Below, piece after piece: positions 40,189 through 49,188 of a stretch of DNA of 64,000 bases. A program made the translations under genes and the position numbers. The stretch spans positions 124,001-188,000 of the forward strand of contig NZ_RCIP01000004.1 in assembly GCF_004000275.1 (NCBI RefSeq), in the 5' to 3' direction. The DNA is from Saccharospirillum alexandrii. Lineage in GTDB: Bacteria > Pseudomonadota > Gammaproteobacteria > Pseudomonadales > Natronospirillaceae. The notes under the pieces were generated by a model, which was given only the letters and a program-made list of their open reading frames with translations, was not told the origin of the DNA and ran no database searches. Position 1 is the first letter of the stretch. Every line of letters begins with the position of its first letter.

Positions 40189-40523
40189 ATCAGGCCCACT
40201 CCCGGGTAAATTTTTGAAGCACCATAATTCCTCTAAGGTGTTGTTTTTACAAATAATTTCGTCTTTTCTGACTGATATTTGAACAACCCTTGGAACGCTT
40301 GATGCTTGGGTTTTAAAAATATCCGTGTTTATACTAACTCGACTCAATCTGAATCGGGTGATCCGGGAAGCAAGAAAGACTCAATTCGGCACAGACCAGC
40401 CTTAGGCCGCTGCTTTAGCCCTTCACTCAGTAAGTTGCTAATCAGACGCCAGCAAGCGCAGTAAAATAGGTGATCCGGCCCGACCCTGGAATCCCAATAC
40501 AATAACAAGTGCAGAGGTGAAGG

Positions 40524-41660
40524 ATGCAGATGAAGCTGCAAAGGGTATTTATTGCCCTGACGGCGCTGTTGATAAGCTCAGTCGCGCGTGCCGACTGGAC
40601 GCTCAATATGCCCCGGGGTGTGACAGACATCAGCCAGGAAGTTTACGGGCTCCATATGCTGACGTTGTGGGTGTGTGTGGTCATCGGCGTGCTGGTGTTT
40701 GGTGTCATGTTCTATTCCATGTTCAAGCACCGCAAATCCAAGGGTGCGGTATCGTCTAATTTTCATGAAAGCACCAAGGTCGAACTCGCCTGGACGCTGA
40801 TTCCAGCGGCGGTCATTTTCGCCATTGGTGTGAAAGCGACGTACACCCTGGCCGACATGTATAACTTCGAAGACTCGGAAGTGACGCTCGAAGTGGTCGG
40901 TTATCAGTGGCGCTGGCGCTATCGCTACATCGACGAAAATGCCGAACAGGAAGTCAGCTTCTTCTCCAGCATGTCCACCCCGCGTGACGAGATCAACAAC
41001 CGGCTCGAAAAAAACGAGAATTACCTGCTGGAAGTGGATGAGCCCGTGGTGTTGCCAACCGGCACCAAGGTTCGGTTCCTGCTTTCCTCTGCTGACGTGA
41101 TCCACTCATGGTGGGTACCGGCGCTGGCCGTTAAGAAAGACGCCATTCCCGGCATCGTCAACGAAGCCTGGACCATCATCAACGAAGAAGGCACCTACCG
41201 TGGTCAGTGCACTGAATTGTGTGGCAAGGATCATGGTTTTATGCCTGTCGTTGTCGAAGCCGTGTCACCGGAAGAATTTGAACAATGGCTGGCCGATAAA
41301 GAGCAGGAAGCCATCGCACTGGCGGAATTGAACGACCGTGAATGGACCTTCGATGAACTGATGGAGCGGGGTGAAGAGGTATACAGCTCTGCCTGTGCCT
41401 CTTGTCACCAGCCCAACGGTGCCGGAGTGCCGGGTGCGTTTCCGGCGCTGGCCAACAGCCCGATTGCACTGGGGCCTGCCGAAGGGCATTTGGATGTGGT
41501 GGTTAACGGTGTGCGTGGCACCGCCATGGCGGCTTATGGCAATCAGTTGAGCGATGCCGATATGGCTGCCGTGATTACCTACGAGCGTAATGCCTGGGGT
41601 AACGACGTGGGTGACATGGTTACCCCTGTTGATGTTTACAACTTTAAAGCTGGCGAATAA
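40524..41660 (+). CDS. coxB: Cytochrome c oxidase subunit II with fused cytochrome c domain (caa3 type)
   Basis: 378 residues from ATG 40524 (ATG 40530 is also possible). Signal peptide MKLQRVFIALTALLISSVARA, two membrane helices, then the cupredoxin domain with the CuA site in GQCTELCGKDHGFMP (two Cys, His, Met) and the upstream His in DVIHSWWVPA. The last 90 residues are a cytochrome c domain with CASCH and probably a Met ligand near GTAMAAYG. Electrons pass from soluble carriers such as cytochrome c4 to CuA. First gene of the oxidase operon. Confidence 0.95.
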   Translation: MQMKLQRVFIALTALLISSVARADWTLNMPRGVTDISQEVYGLHMLTLWVCVVIGVLVFGVMFYSMFKHRKSKGAVSSNFHESTKVELAWTLIPAAVIFAIGVKATYTLADMYNFEDSEVTLEVVGYQWRWRYRYIDENAEQEVSFFSSMSTPRDEINNRLEKNENYLLEVDEPVVLPTGTKVRFLLSSADVIHSWWVPALAVKKDAIPGIVNEAWTIINEEGTYRGQCTELCGKDHGFMPVVVEAVSPEEFEQWLADKEQEAIALAELNDREWTFDELMERGEEVYSSACASCHQPNGAGVPGAFPALANSPIALGPAEGHLDVVVNGVRGTAMAAYGNQLSDADMAAVITYERNAWGNDVGDMVTPVDVYNFKAGE

Positions 41661-41671
41661 GGAGGCATGAC

Positions 41672-43258
41672 ATGACGACTGCAACCCATGATCATGACCA
41701 TGATCACGAACACCACGGGCCGGCTAAAGGCCTGACTCGCTGGCTCTATACGACCAACCATAAAGACATCGGTACCATGTACCTGTGGTTCAGTTTCGCG
41801 ATGTTCCTGTTGGGCGGCACCTTCGCCATGGTGATTCGCGCCGAACTGTTCCAGCCCGGTCTGCAACTGGTGCAGCCGGAATTCTTCAACCAGATGACCA
41901 CCATGCACGGTCTGATCATGGTGTTTGGCGCCGTCATGCCGGCGTTTGTTGGCCTGGCCAACTGGATGATTCCGATGATGGTCGGCGCGCCGGATATGGC
42001 GTTGCCGCGGATGAACAACCTGAGTTTCTGGATCTTACCCTTCGCGTTCGCGATGCTGACCAGCACCCTGTTCATGGAAGGCGGTGGCCCCAACTTCGGC
42101 TGGACGTTCTATGCGCCGCTGTCGACCACCTATGCACCACCGAGCGTGACCTTCTTCATCTTTGCCGTGCATATCATGGGCGCCAGTTCCATCATGGGGG
42201 CCATTAACATTGTCGCCACCATTCTGAACATGCGCGCTCCCGGCATGACGCTGATGAAAATGCCGTTGTTCGTCTGGACCTGGCTGATCACCGCCTATCT
42301 GCTGATTGCCGTCATGCCGGTTCTGGCCGGTGTGGTCACCATGATGTTAATGGACATTCACTTTGGAACCGCCTTCTTTAACGCGGCCGGTGGTGGGTCG
42401 CCCGTTCTGTTCCAGCATATTTTCTGGTTCTTCGGGCACCCTGAAGTCTACATCATGATTCTTCCGGCCTTCGGGATTGTCTCGGCGATCATTCCGGCCT
42501 TTGCCCGCAAGCGCTTGTTCGGTTACAGCTCCATGGTGTACGCGACGGCCTCCATTGCGTTTCTGAGCTTTATTGTCTGGGCGCACCACATGTTTACCGT
42601 TGGCATCCCCTTCCTGGGTGAGGCTTTCTTTATGTGGGCCACCATGCTGATCGCGGTACCGACCGGGGTGAAGGTATTCAACTGGGTGACCACCATGTTC
42701 CGGGGCTCGATGACGTTCGAAACCCCGATGCTGTTCGCCATTTGCTTTGTGGTGCTGTTTACCATCGGTGGTTTCTCCGGCCTGATGCTGGCGGTCGCAC
42801 CGGCTGACTTCCAGTATCACGATACCTATTTCGTGGTGGCTCACTTCCATTACGTGCTGGTGCCGGGTGCCGTGTTCTCTATCATGGCAGGCGTGTACTA
42901 CTGGCTGCCCAAGTGGAGCGGCAAGATGTACAACGAAACTCTGGGCAAGGTGCATTTCTGGCTGAGCTTTATTGGGGTTAACGTCTTGTTCTTCCCACAG
43001 CACTTCCTGGGCTTGGCCGGCATGCCACGTCGTATTCCGGATTACGCGCTGCAGTTTGCCGACTTCAACATGGTGTCGAGCATCGGTGGCTTCCTGTTTG
43101 GTGCCAGCCAGTTGCTGTTCCTCTACATCGTGGTACACACCATTGTGGCGGGCAAGCCAGCACCGGCAAAACCCTGGGAGGGGGCTGAAGGTCTGGAATG
43201 GACGGTCGACTCACCGGCCCCGTATCACACCTTTTCAACACCGCCCAAAATTGACTGA
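41672..43258 (+). CDS. coxA: Cytochrome c oxidase subunit I
   Basis: 528 residues with 12 membrane helices; the oxygen-reducing heme a3-CuB subunit. Low-spin heme His in MTTMHGLIMVFGAVMPAF, CuB site HPEVYIMILPAFG with the cross-linked Tyr, WAHHMFTVG for the two further CuB His, and HDTYFVVAHFHYVLVPG for the heme ligands. Preceded by GGAGG. The proton-pumping K- and D-channel residues in these blocks are present. The His-rich start (HDHDHDHEHH) is unusual and may bind copper. Confidence 0.97.
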   Translation: MTTATHDHDHDHEHHGPAKGLTRWLYTTNHKDIGTMYLWFSFAMFLLGGTFAMVIRAELFQPGLQLVQPEFFNQMTTMHGLIMVFGAVMPAFVGLANWMIPMMVGAPDMALPRMNNLSFWILPFAFAMLTSTLFMEGGGPNFGWTFYAPLSTTYAPPSVTFFIFAVHIMGASSIMGAINIVATILNMRAPGMTLMKMPLFVWTWLITAYLLIAVMPVLAGVVTMMLMDIHFGTAFFNAAGGGSPVLFQHIFWFFGHPEVYIMILPAFGIVSAIIPAFARKRLFGYSSMVYATASIAFLSFIVWAHHMFTVGIPFLGEAFFMWATMLIAVPTGVKVFNWVTTMFRGSMTFETPMLFAICFVVLFTIGGFSGLMLAVAPADFQYHDTYFVVAHFHYVLVPGAVFSIMAGVYYWLPKWSGKMYNETLGKVHFWLSFIGVNVLFFPQHFLGLAGMPRRIPDYALQFADFNMVSSIGGFLFGASQLLFLYIVVHTIVAGKPAPAKPWEGAEGLEWTVDSPAPYHTFSTPPKID

Positions 43259-43285
43259 AGCGGGTTAAACACCGGGAGAGCCAGT

Positions 43286-43852
43286 ATGAGTGATGCCGAC
43301 AACGCACGCCCCAGCCACACCCGCATCATCGTCAAAATGGTGTCGGTCGTGTTTGGTATGCTGGCCTTCGTTTTTGTTGGCCTGGTGCCCATGTACAACC
43401 TCATATGCGAGTGGACCGGTATTACCGGTCGCACCAATGAGGCGTCACTGGTGCAGGACTACGTGGTCGATGAAAACCGCAGCATCAAGGTGCAGTTTCT
43501 GGCGAACAACAATGCCGACATGCCCTGGCAGTTTCGCCCGATGGTGAAGACCATCACCGCCAAACCCGGTGAAGTGGTTGAAGTCAGTTACTTTGCCAAG
43601 AATGCAACGCGACGCGACATGACCGCGCAGGCGATACCAAGCTTGTCACCCTTTGAAGTGACGCCCTATTTTCACAAGACGGAATGCTTCTGCTTTAACC
43701 AGCAGCCGCTGACCGCCGGTGAAGATGTGGAGATGGCGCTGGTGTTCCAGATCGATCCGGATTTGCCGGCCTGGGTACAGACCATCAGCCTGAGCTACAC
43801 CCTGTACGACGTCAGTAGCGAACAGCAATCGGCAGCCGTTACCTTTCAATAA
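43286..43852 (+). CDS. ctaG: Cytochrome c oxidase assembly protein CtaG (Cox11)
   Basis: 188 residues: one N-terminal membrane helix (MVSVVFGMLAFVFVGLVPMY) then a periplasmic beta domain. The copper-binding ECFCF motif (HKTECFCFNQQ) near residue 130 marks Cox11, which delivers copper to CuB of subunit I. Placement between coxA and coxC is standard. A hairpin (GTCAGCCGCC / GGCGGAGCTGAC, 43879-43905) lies in the gap to coxC. Confidence 0.95.
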   Translation: MSDADNARPSHTRIIVKMVSVVFGMLAFVFVGLVPMYNLICEWTGITGRTNEASLVQDYVVDENRSIKVQFLANNNADMPWQFRPMVKTITAKPGEVVEVSYFAKNATRRDMTAQAIPSLSPFEVTPYFHKTECFCFNQQPLTAGEDVEMALVFQIDPDLPAWVQTISLSYTLYDVSSEQQSAAVTFQ

Positions 43853-43941
43853 GGCCGCCCACCCAAATAACCGGGAGCGTCAGCCGCCGTCGTGGCGGAG
43901 CTGACCAACCCCACAAGAACAAGAACAGGATGGAGAGTGCG

Positions 43942-44853
43942 ATGTCCAGCAATGCCGCGACAAGCAGTACAACCCATGAGCACTACTATGTGCCCGCACA
44001 AAGCCGTTTACCGGTGTGGATGGCCTTTGGCATGTTCCTCACCGTTTTCGGTGCCGGGAAGATGATGAACGACATGTCGTCCGGTGCCGAGAGCTCCAGT
44101 TCACACTGGTGGTTCTTCGCCGGTGCACTGGTGTTCGCCGTGGTGATGTACAACTGGTTCAGTAAGGTCATCCGTGAAAACCATGCCGGCCTGAACAGTG
44201 CCCAGCTGAAAAAGTCCTATGTCTGGGGCATGGGTTGGTTCATTTTCTCGGAGGTGATGTTTTTCGCCGCCTTTTTCGGGGCCCTGTTCTACGTGCGCAA
44301 TTTTGTAGGCCCCTGGCTTGGCGGTGAGGGCGACAAGGGTGTCACCAACTATCTGTACCCGGGCTTTGAGTTCAGCTGGCCAATGCTCAGCAACCCGGAC
44401 AATGGCCTGTTTCAGGCACCGGAAGCGGTCATTCATGCCTTTGGCCTGCCCCTGATCAACACCATCATCCTGATTGCTTCAAGTATCACGCTGACGGTTG
44501 CGCATCACGCGTTGCGTGCCGGACACCGCAAACAACTGAATATCTGGCTCGGTATTACCGTCGCGCTGGGGATCATTTTTCTGTTCTTCCAGGCGGAAGA
44601 ATACATTGAGGCCTATCAGCACCTGGGCTTAACGCTGGAGAGCGGCATCTACGGGTCAACCTTCTTTATGCTGACCGGTTTCCACGGCGCTCACGTGACC
44701 ATTGGTACCTTCATGTTGGCGGTGCAGCTGGTACGGTCTATTCGGGGCCACTTTAAAGCAGAAGATCATTTCGGGTTTGAAGCATCAGCCTGGTACTGGC
44801 ACTTTGTCGACGTGGTCTGGCTGTGTCTGTTTGTACTGGTCTACTGGATCTAA
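43942..44853 (+). CDS. coxC: Cytochrome c oxidase subunit III
   Basis: 303 residues from ATG 43942 (GGAGAG 7 bases before); the in-frame ATG 43930 has no such signal. Seven membrane helices; the motif AYQHLGLTLESGIYGSTFFM with FHGAHVTIGT, and FGFEASAWYWHFVDVVWLCL near the end are typical of subunit III (seven-helix type). It stabilises the oxidase and influences proton uptake. Hydrophilic N-terminus with HYYVPAQSRLPVW is family-like. Confidence 0.96.
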   Translation: MSSNAATSSTTHEHYYVPAQSRLPVWMAFGMFLTVFGAGKMMNDMSSGAESSSSHWWFFAGALVFAVVMYNWFSKVIRENHAGLNSAQLKKSYVWGMGWFIFSEVMFFAAFFGALFYVRNFVGPWLGGEGDKGVTNYLYPGFEFSWPMLSNPDNGLFQAPEAVIHAFGLPLINTIILIASSITLTVAHHALRAGHRKQLNIWLGITVALGIIFLFFQAEEYIEAYQHLGLTLESGIYGSTFFMLTGFHGAHVTIGTFMLAVQLVRSIRGHFKAEDHFGFEASAWYWHFVDVVWLCLFVLVYWI

Positions 44854-44871
44854 CGGCAGGCCCGGTTTTCT

Positions 44872-44896
44872 GACGGAGCCTGTTCCGGGCTCCGTC
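44872..44896. terminator. Hairpin in convergent gap after coxC
   Basis: GACGGAGCC and GGCTCCGTC form a 9-base stem with a short loop, 20 bases past the coxC stop. No T run follows, so it is only a candidate transcript end, shared with the convergent DUF2909 gene. Confidence 0.45.
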
Positions 44897-44907
44897 GATT
44901 CACTGCC

Positions 44908-45126
44908 TCAGTAACGTCCACTCCAGGGTGCACCCTGAGACAGCTCGCCAGTCATATAGCCATACACCAGCACGATCACAATCATGACGGCCAGACTTAC
45001 TCTAACGGTCAGCAGTTTGACCATTCGTTTTGACTCCGGCTCGTCTTTGAACAAGGCCACCAGGGCACCGCTCAGTGACAGCAGCATGGCAATGATCAGC
45101 ACCACCATGATGACTTTTAGCAACAT
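44908..45126 (-). CDS. DUF2909/twin-transmembrane protein
   Basis: 72 residues with two hydrophobic helices (KVIMVVLIIAMLLSLSGALV and RVSLAVMIVIVLVYGYMTGE) joined by a loop with FKDEPESKRMVKLLTVR. Matches the small twin-transmembrane DUF2909 family that accompanies oxidase genes in many gammaproteobacteria. Read opposite to the operon, between coxC and the SURF1 gene. Possible assembly or stability factor; function not established. Confidence 0.85.
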   Translation of the reverse strand: MLLKVIMVVLIIAMLLSLSGALVALFKDEPESKRMVKLLTVRVSLAVMIVIVLVYGYMTGELSQGAPWSGRY

Positions 45127-45180
45127 ATTTCTGGCTCCTGATAGATCGGGTTGGTTTGGCTACGGAATTGACGGCACGTT

Positions 45181-45921
45181 ATGACATTCAAGCCCGGTGT
45201 GGCGCTTACGGTTTTTGTGGCGGTTTTTTTGCCGCTGTTCATTGCGCTGGGGCACTGGCAGCTTAACAGAGCTGAGCAGAAAACCCAGCTGGAAGCGCAG
45301 CTGCAGTCGCGCACCGTCATCAAACCGCTGACGGAAGACACACGTCCCGTTGATTACCAGCACTATCGACTGCGCGGTGAACTGGACATCGACAAAGCCT
45401 GGTTATTGGATAATCGCACCTGGGAAGGCCAGGTAGGGTACGAAGTCTGGGTGCCATTGGATGCCGGCAACCGCTGGTATCTGGCATCGCTCGGCTGGGT
45501 ACCGGGGTCGGCTGACCGGCGACGGTTACCCGATCTGACACTGCCCCCGGGTACCCGAGATTGGGTCGGGCAATGGCGACCACTGAGTGACAGCATCGTT
45601 CTGGCGGAGACGCCGTTGACGGATGAGTGGCCTCAGGTCATTCAGGCCATAACGCCCCAGGCAATGGCGGAAAAAATGCAACGCCAGCCGCCGGCGGGTT
45701 TATTACAATTGACCGCAGGTCAGCCGGGTGTTGGCCAGATCAACTGGACTCCCTCGGTGATGTCGGCTGACATGCACATTGGCTATGCCCTGCAGTGGTT
45801 TGCCATGGCCATTGCGCTGGCGGGCATGTATGGCTTCGCCGGGCTTCACTTTGGCAAGCGGCACCGGCAACAACACACAGACAGTTCGAGCTCTGTCGAG
45901 CAGAACTCTAACCCCAAGTGA
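45181..45921 (+). CDS. SURF1 family oxidase assembly protein
   Basis: 246 residues with two flanking membrane helices (GVALTVFVAVFLPLFIALG and YALQWFAMAIALAGMYGF). The segments LGHWQLNRAEQKTQLEAQ, VDYQHYRLRGELD, LLDNRTWEGQVGYEVWVPL and SLGWVPGSADRR match SURF1, which aids heme A delivery to subunit I. The family hydrophilic loop lies between the helices. Leads the heme A group of the operon. Confidence 0.92.
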   Translation: MTFKPGVALTVFVAVFLPLFIALGHWQLNRAEQKTQLEAQLQSRTVIKPLTEDTRPVDYQHYRLRGELDIDKAWLLDNRTWEGQVGYEVWVPLDAGNRWYLASLGWVPGSADRRRLPDLTLPPGTRDWVGQWRPLSDSIVLAETPLTDEWPQVIQAITPQAMAEKMQRQPPAGLLQLTAGQPGVGQINWTPSVMSADMHIGYALQWFAMAIALAGMYGFAGLHFGKRHRQQHTDSSSSVEQNSNPK

Positions 45922-45960
45922 CTCCGGCGTTCTGGTATTCAGGGTCGCCGTGCGGAGAAA

Positions 45961-46545
45961 ATGATGACTCAATCCACTCAGATGGCACCGCGCAGCAACG
46001 GTTTTAACAAGCTGCAAATGCTGGTGATATTGCTGACACCCTTGTTGGTGATGGCGTCGTCGACGCTGCTGTATTTTTCCGGCTGGCTGACCCCGGATGA
46101 ACGGGTCAACAAAGGTATTTTGCTGACCCCGGTGCTGCAACTGGAAGACCTGGGCCTGGAGTTGGAGTCGGTCAATCCCGATCGCCAGTGGCTGATGGTG
46201 CAGACCTCGGCTAACTGTCAGACTGACTGCGAACAGCAAGTGTATCTGCAGCGCCAAACGCATGTGGCACTGGGCAAGAATGAGCCGCGCATGAAGCGAT
46301 TGTTGTTGTCCCGCACCGCCGGGCTGGAGGGGTTGACTGAACAGTATCCGGGCCTCGAGCTGCATCCTTTTACCGAGGTGTCAGACGCATTTCGTGAGCA
46401 GGTTCCGGCGCAATTCAGCGACCAGAACTATGTGTTCATTGTTGATCCGCTGGGCAACATCCCGTTGTATTTCACGCCCGGAAACACGTTCAACGATCAG
46501 CTCGATGATTTGAAAAAACTGTTGAAGCTGTCGACGATTGGTTAG
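45961..46545 (+). CDS. Hypothetical membrane-anchored oxidase assembly protein, SCO-like
   Basis: 194 residues: one N-terminal membrane helix (MLVILLTPLLVMASSTLLYF), then a periplasmic domain that looks like a thioredoxin/SCO fold: VQTSANCQTDCEQQVYLQRQ has two Cys but spaced CQTDC (C-x3-C as in SCO), and NYVFIVDPLGNIPLYF resembles the end of SCO proteins. It lacks the SCO His near the C-terminus. Conserved neighbour between SURF1 and ctaA in related genomes to my recollection. Copper or redox role is inference. Confidence 0.8.
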   Translation: MMTQSTQMAPRSNGFNKLQMLVILLTPLLVMASSTLLYFSGWLTPDERVNKGILLTPVLQLEDLGLELESVNPDRQWLMVQTSANCQTDCEQQVYLQRQTHVALGKNEPRMKRLLLSRTAGLEGLTEQYPGLELHPFTEVSDAFREQVPAQFSDQNYVFIVDPLGNIPLYFTPGNTFNDQLDDLKKLLKLSTIG

Positions 46546-46606
46546 TCATTGAGGCCCGGGGCGGGGTGAGGCCCTAACGTAATCGAACAAGAAAAATGAG
46601 GAATGG

Positions 46607-47623
46607 ATGGTGTCTAGTTACGGTGTGAAACCTGGCTTCAAGCTGGCGGCCTTTGCCACCCTGTTTGCCATCTCAGTAGTGGTTCTGGGCTCTTTTACAC
46701 GGCTGGTTGATGCGGGCCTGGGCTGCCCGGACTGGCCCACCTGCTATGGCCACATTTGGGCGCCACAAACCGATGAACAGATCAACCGGGCCAATGAAGC
46801 GTTTCCGGAAATACCGGTCGATCTGGAAAAAACCTGGCCGGAAATGGTGCATCGTTATCTGGCCTCTTTGCTTGGCTTGCTGATTCTGATTCTGGCGGCG
46901 GTGTCGTTCCGTTACCGTCACCGGCCGGAACAGCCCTTCAAGTTGCCATTATTGCTGCTGTTTATGGTCATTCTGCAAGGGGCCTTTGGCGCCTGGACGG
47001 TAACACTGAAACTCTGGCCCCAGGTGGTTACCGCACACCTGCTAGGCGGCTTTGCCACCTTTACGCTACTCTGGTTGCTGACCCTGCGCTTGCGGGGAGC
47101 GCCCACCGGGTTGCGATTTTCAAGCGCACCGCGTCAGCTACCCAGGGTGTTGGCGGCGCTTACCCTGGCGGTTGTCATCGGGCAGGTATTTCTGGGTGGC
47201 TGGACGACGTCCAACTATGCCGCGCTTGCCTGTCCGGATCTGTTTACCTGTCAGACCCAATGGTGGCCGGAAGCCGATTATATTGCCGGGTTTGATCTGG
47301 CCCATCCCATTGGGCCCAACTACCTGGGCGGGCATCTGGATGTACCGGCACGCACGGCCATTCATATGGCCCACCGAATCGGGGCTATTATTACCACGGT
47401 GATGTGCCTGTGGCTGATCTGGCGACTGGTTGCCATTCGCTTTGCCGGCCTCGCCAGTGCACTCTTGCTGATTCTGGTGGCGCAAGTCACACTGGGCCTG
47501 AGCAACATCTATTTTGGTTTGCCGCTGACGGTGGCGGTGTTACACAATCTGGGCGGAGCGCTGCTGCTAGCAACCGTAGCGACCGTCAATTTCACTTTGT
47601 ACCGAGAGGCCAAGCATGTCTAA
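46607..47623 (+). CDS. ctaA: Heme A synthase CtaA (Cox15)
   Basis: 338 residues, about 8 membrane helices. Converts heme O to heme A. First helix segment VVLGSFTRLVDAGLGCPDWPTCYG, MVHRYLASLLGLLIL (heme His), VTAHLLGGFATFTLLW, and MAHRIGAIITTVMCLW and VLHNLGGALLLATVA near the end carry the conserved His residues. Two cysteine pairs are seen (GCPDWPTC and CPDLFTC). GGAATGG upstream; it overlaps ctaB by 8 bases. Confidence 0.95.
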   Translation: MVSSYGVKPGFKLAAFATLFAISVVVLGSFTRLVDAGLGCPDWPTCYGHIWAPQTDEQINRANEAFPEIPVDLEKTWPEMVHRYLASLLGLLILILAAVSFRYRHRPEQPFKLPLLLLFMVILQGAFGAWTVTLKLWPQVVTAHLLGGFATFTLLWLLTLRLRGAPTGLRFSSAPRQLPRVLAALTLAVVIGQVFLGGWTTSNYAALACPDLFTCQTQWWPEADYIAGFDLAHPIGPNYLGGHLDVPARTAIHMAHRIGAIITTVMCLWLIWRLVAIRFAGLASALLLILVAQVTLGLSNIYFGLPLTVAVLHNLGGALLLATVATVNFTLYREAKHV

Positions 47624-48518
47624 AACAATAACGGCCCCTGTCAGCCCCCGTGCCTGGCATGACTATTACGAGATGACCAAGCCCAAGGTCGTCATGCTGA
47701 TGCTGATTACCGCCTGGGTAGGGATGGCACTGGCCCCGCAGCAGGGCGCTGCCGGGCTGGTCAACTGGGTGTTCGGCACGCTGGGCATCGCTGCCCTGGC
47801 GGCCGCGGGTGCGGCGTTTAACCACCTGGTTGATCACAAGATCGATCAACTGATGGCCCGTACTCACCGGCGCCCGGTCGCTACCGGCCGTGTCAGCCAG
47901 CGTAACGGGCTGATCTTTGCGTTTGGTCTGACGCTGACCGGCTTTGCCGTGCTGATGGTGTTTGTGAACGCCTTAACGGCCTGGCTTACCCTGGCGTCAA
48001 TGGTGGGCTATGCGGTGATTTATACCGGCTTTTTGAAGCGGGCCACGCCACAGAATATCGTCATTGGCGGGCTGGCTGGTGCCATGCCACCTCTGCTGGG
48101 CTGGACCGCCATTTCCGGCAGCATTGGCGCCCTGCCGTTGTTGCTGGTACTGATCATCTTCGCCTGGACACCGCCGCACTTCTGGGCCCTGGCGATACAT
48201 CGCATCAAGGATTACCAGAACGCCGACATCCCGATGATGCCGGTCACCCACGGCATTCAATACACCAAGATCCACGTTTGGCTTTACAGCTGGCTGCTGC
48301 TGGCGATCAGCCTGCTGCCCTTCGCCACCCTGAACATGGGGCCGGTCTATGCGGTGTGTGCGCTGGCACTGGGGTTGCGCTACTTACAGTGGAACTGGTG
48401 GTTGTTGATGGATCGTAAAGTCGATGCTGCCTGGGGCTCGTTCAAGTTCTCGATCACCTATTTGCTGTTATTATTTGTGGCCCTGCTACTGGACCATTCG
48501 ATCAGGACCTTTCTATGA
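47616..48518 (+). CDS. ctaB: Protoheme IX farnesyltransferase CtaB (CyoE)
   Basis: 300 residues, a UbiA-family membrane prenyltransferase making heme O from heme B. First aspartate-rich region AAFNHLVDHKIDQLMARTHR with R-RP (RRPVATGRVS), second region AIHRIKDYQNADIPMMPV. About nine membrane helices. Coupled to ctaA (8-base overlap) and sco (4-base overlap), so heme O is made next to heme A synthase. Confidence 0.96.
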   Translation: MSKTITAPVSPRAWHDYYEMTKPKVVMLMLITAWVGMALAPQQGAAGLVNWVFGTLGIAALAAAGAAFNHLVDHKIDQLMARTHRRPVATGRVSQRNGLIFAFGLTLTGFAVLMVFVNALTAWLTLASMVGYAVIYTGFLKRATPQNIVIGGLAGAMPPLLGWTAISGSIGALPLLLVLIIFAWTPPHFWALAIHRIKDYQNADIPMMPVTHGIQYTKIHVWLYSWLLLAISLLPFATLNMGPVYAVCALALGLRYLQWNWWLLMDRKVDAAWGSFKFSITYLLLLFVALLLDHSIRTFL

Positions 48519-49174
48519 CCTCCGAGACCCTGCCAGCACCGCCCAATCGTCGAATTCTCTGGACGACTCTGGCCTTGTTTGGCCTGGTGGCTGTGGTGTT
48601 TGCCGGGTCTATTTATAGAACGGTTAACGCCTCGCCCGATCTGAAAGCCGAGCTTGAGCAACGTGACACCCTCTATTTTGACACGGTGCGAGAGGTACCG
48701 GTGGTTGAGCTGGTATCGCACGAGGGAGAAGTCTTCTCAACGGCCGATCTCAATGGTCAGTGGCATGTGATCAATTTCGGTTACACCTTCTGCCCCGATA
48801 TCTGCCCGACCAACATGACGGACATGGCCCAGGCCTACCGGACACTCACCGAGCAAGGGCTTTCCGAACAGGTGCGGATGTGGATGGTCACCGTTGACCC
48901 GGCGCGCGATACACCGGAAGTGCTGTCTGAGTATGTGCCTTTCTTTCACCCAGAGTTCACCGGCCTTACCGGTGATGTCGCCGACCTGCAAACCCTGGCG
49001 CAACAGCTGAATACCCTGTTCTATCCCGAGGGCGAAGGCGAGGTGTACACCGTTGCCCACAGCGACAACATCGCCATCATTAACCCCGAGGGGGAGTACC
49101 GGGCGCTGCTGCGGCCGCCACATACCCCGAGCCAGATTGCTGAAGTGATGGCCTTGCTGGTCGAATACGACTAG
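48515..49174 (+). CDS. SCO1/SenC copper chaperone
   Basis: 219 residues: N-terminal membrane anchor (LALFGLVAVVFAGSIYRTV) and periplasmic thioredoxin-like domain. The copper-binding CxxxC is in NFGYTFCPDICPTNM, and the third ligand His in YTVAHSDNIAIINPEG. It loads CuA of subunit II. Last gene of the operon; its stop is 15 bases from the convergent BtuF-like gene. Confidence 0.93.
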   Translation: MTSETLPAPPNRRILWTTLALFGLVAVVFAGSIYRTVNASPDLKAELEQRDTLYFDTVREVPVVELVSHEGEVFSTADLNGQWHVINFGYTFCPDICPTNMTDMAQAYRTLTEQGLSEQVRMWMVTVDPARDTPEVLSEYVPFFHPEFTGLTGDVADLQTLAQQLNTLFYPEGEGEVYTVAHSDNIAIINPEGEYRALLRPPHTPSQIAEVMALLVEYD

Positions 49175-49188
49175 TCCAGTCAGTCCCT

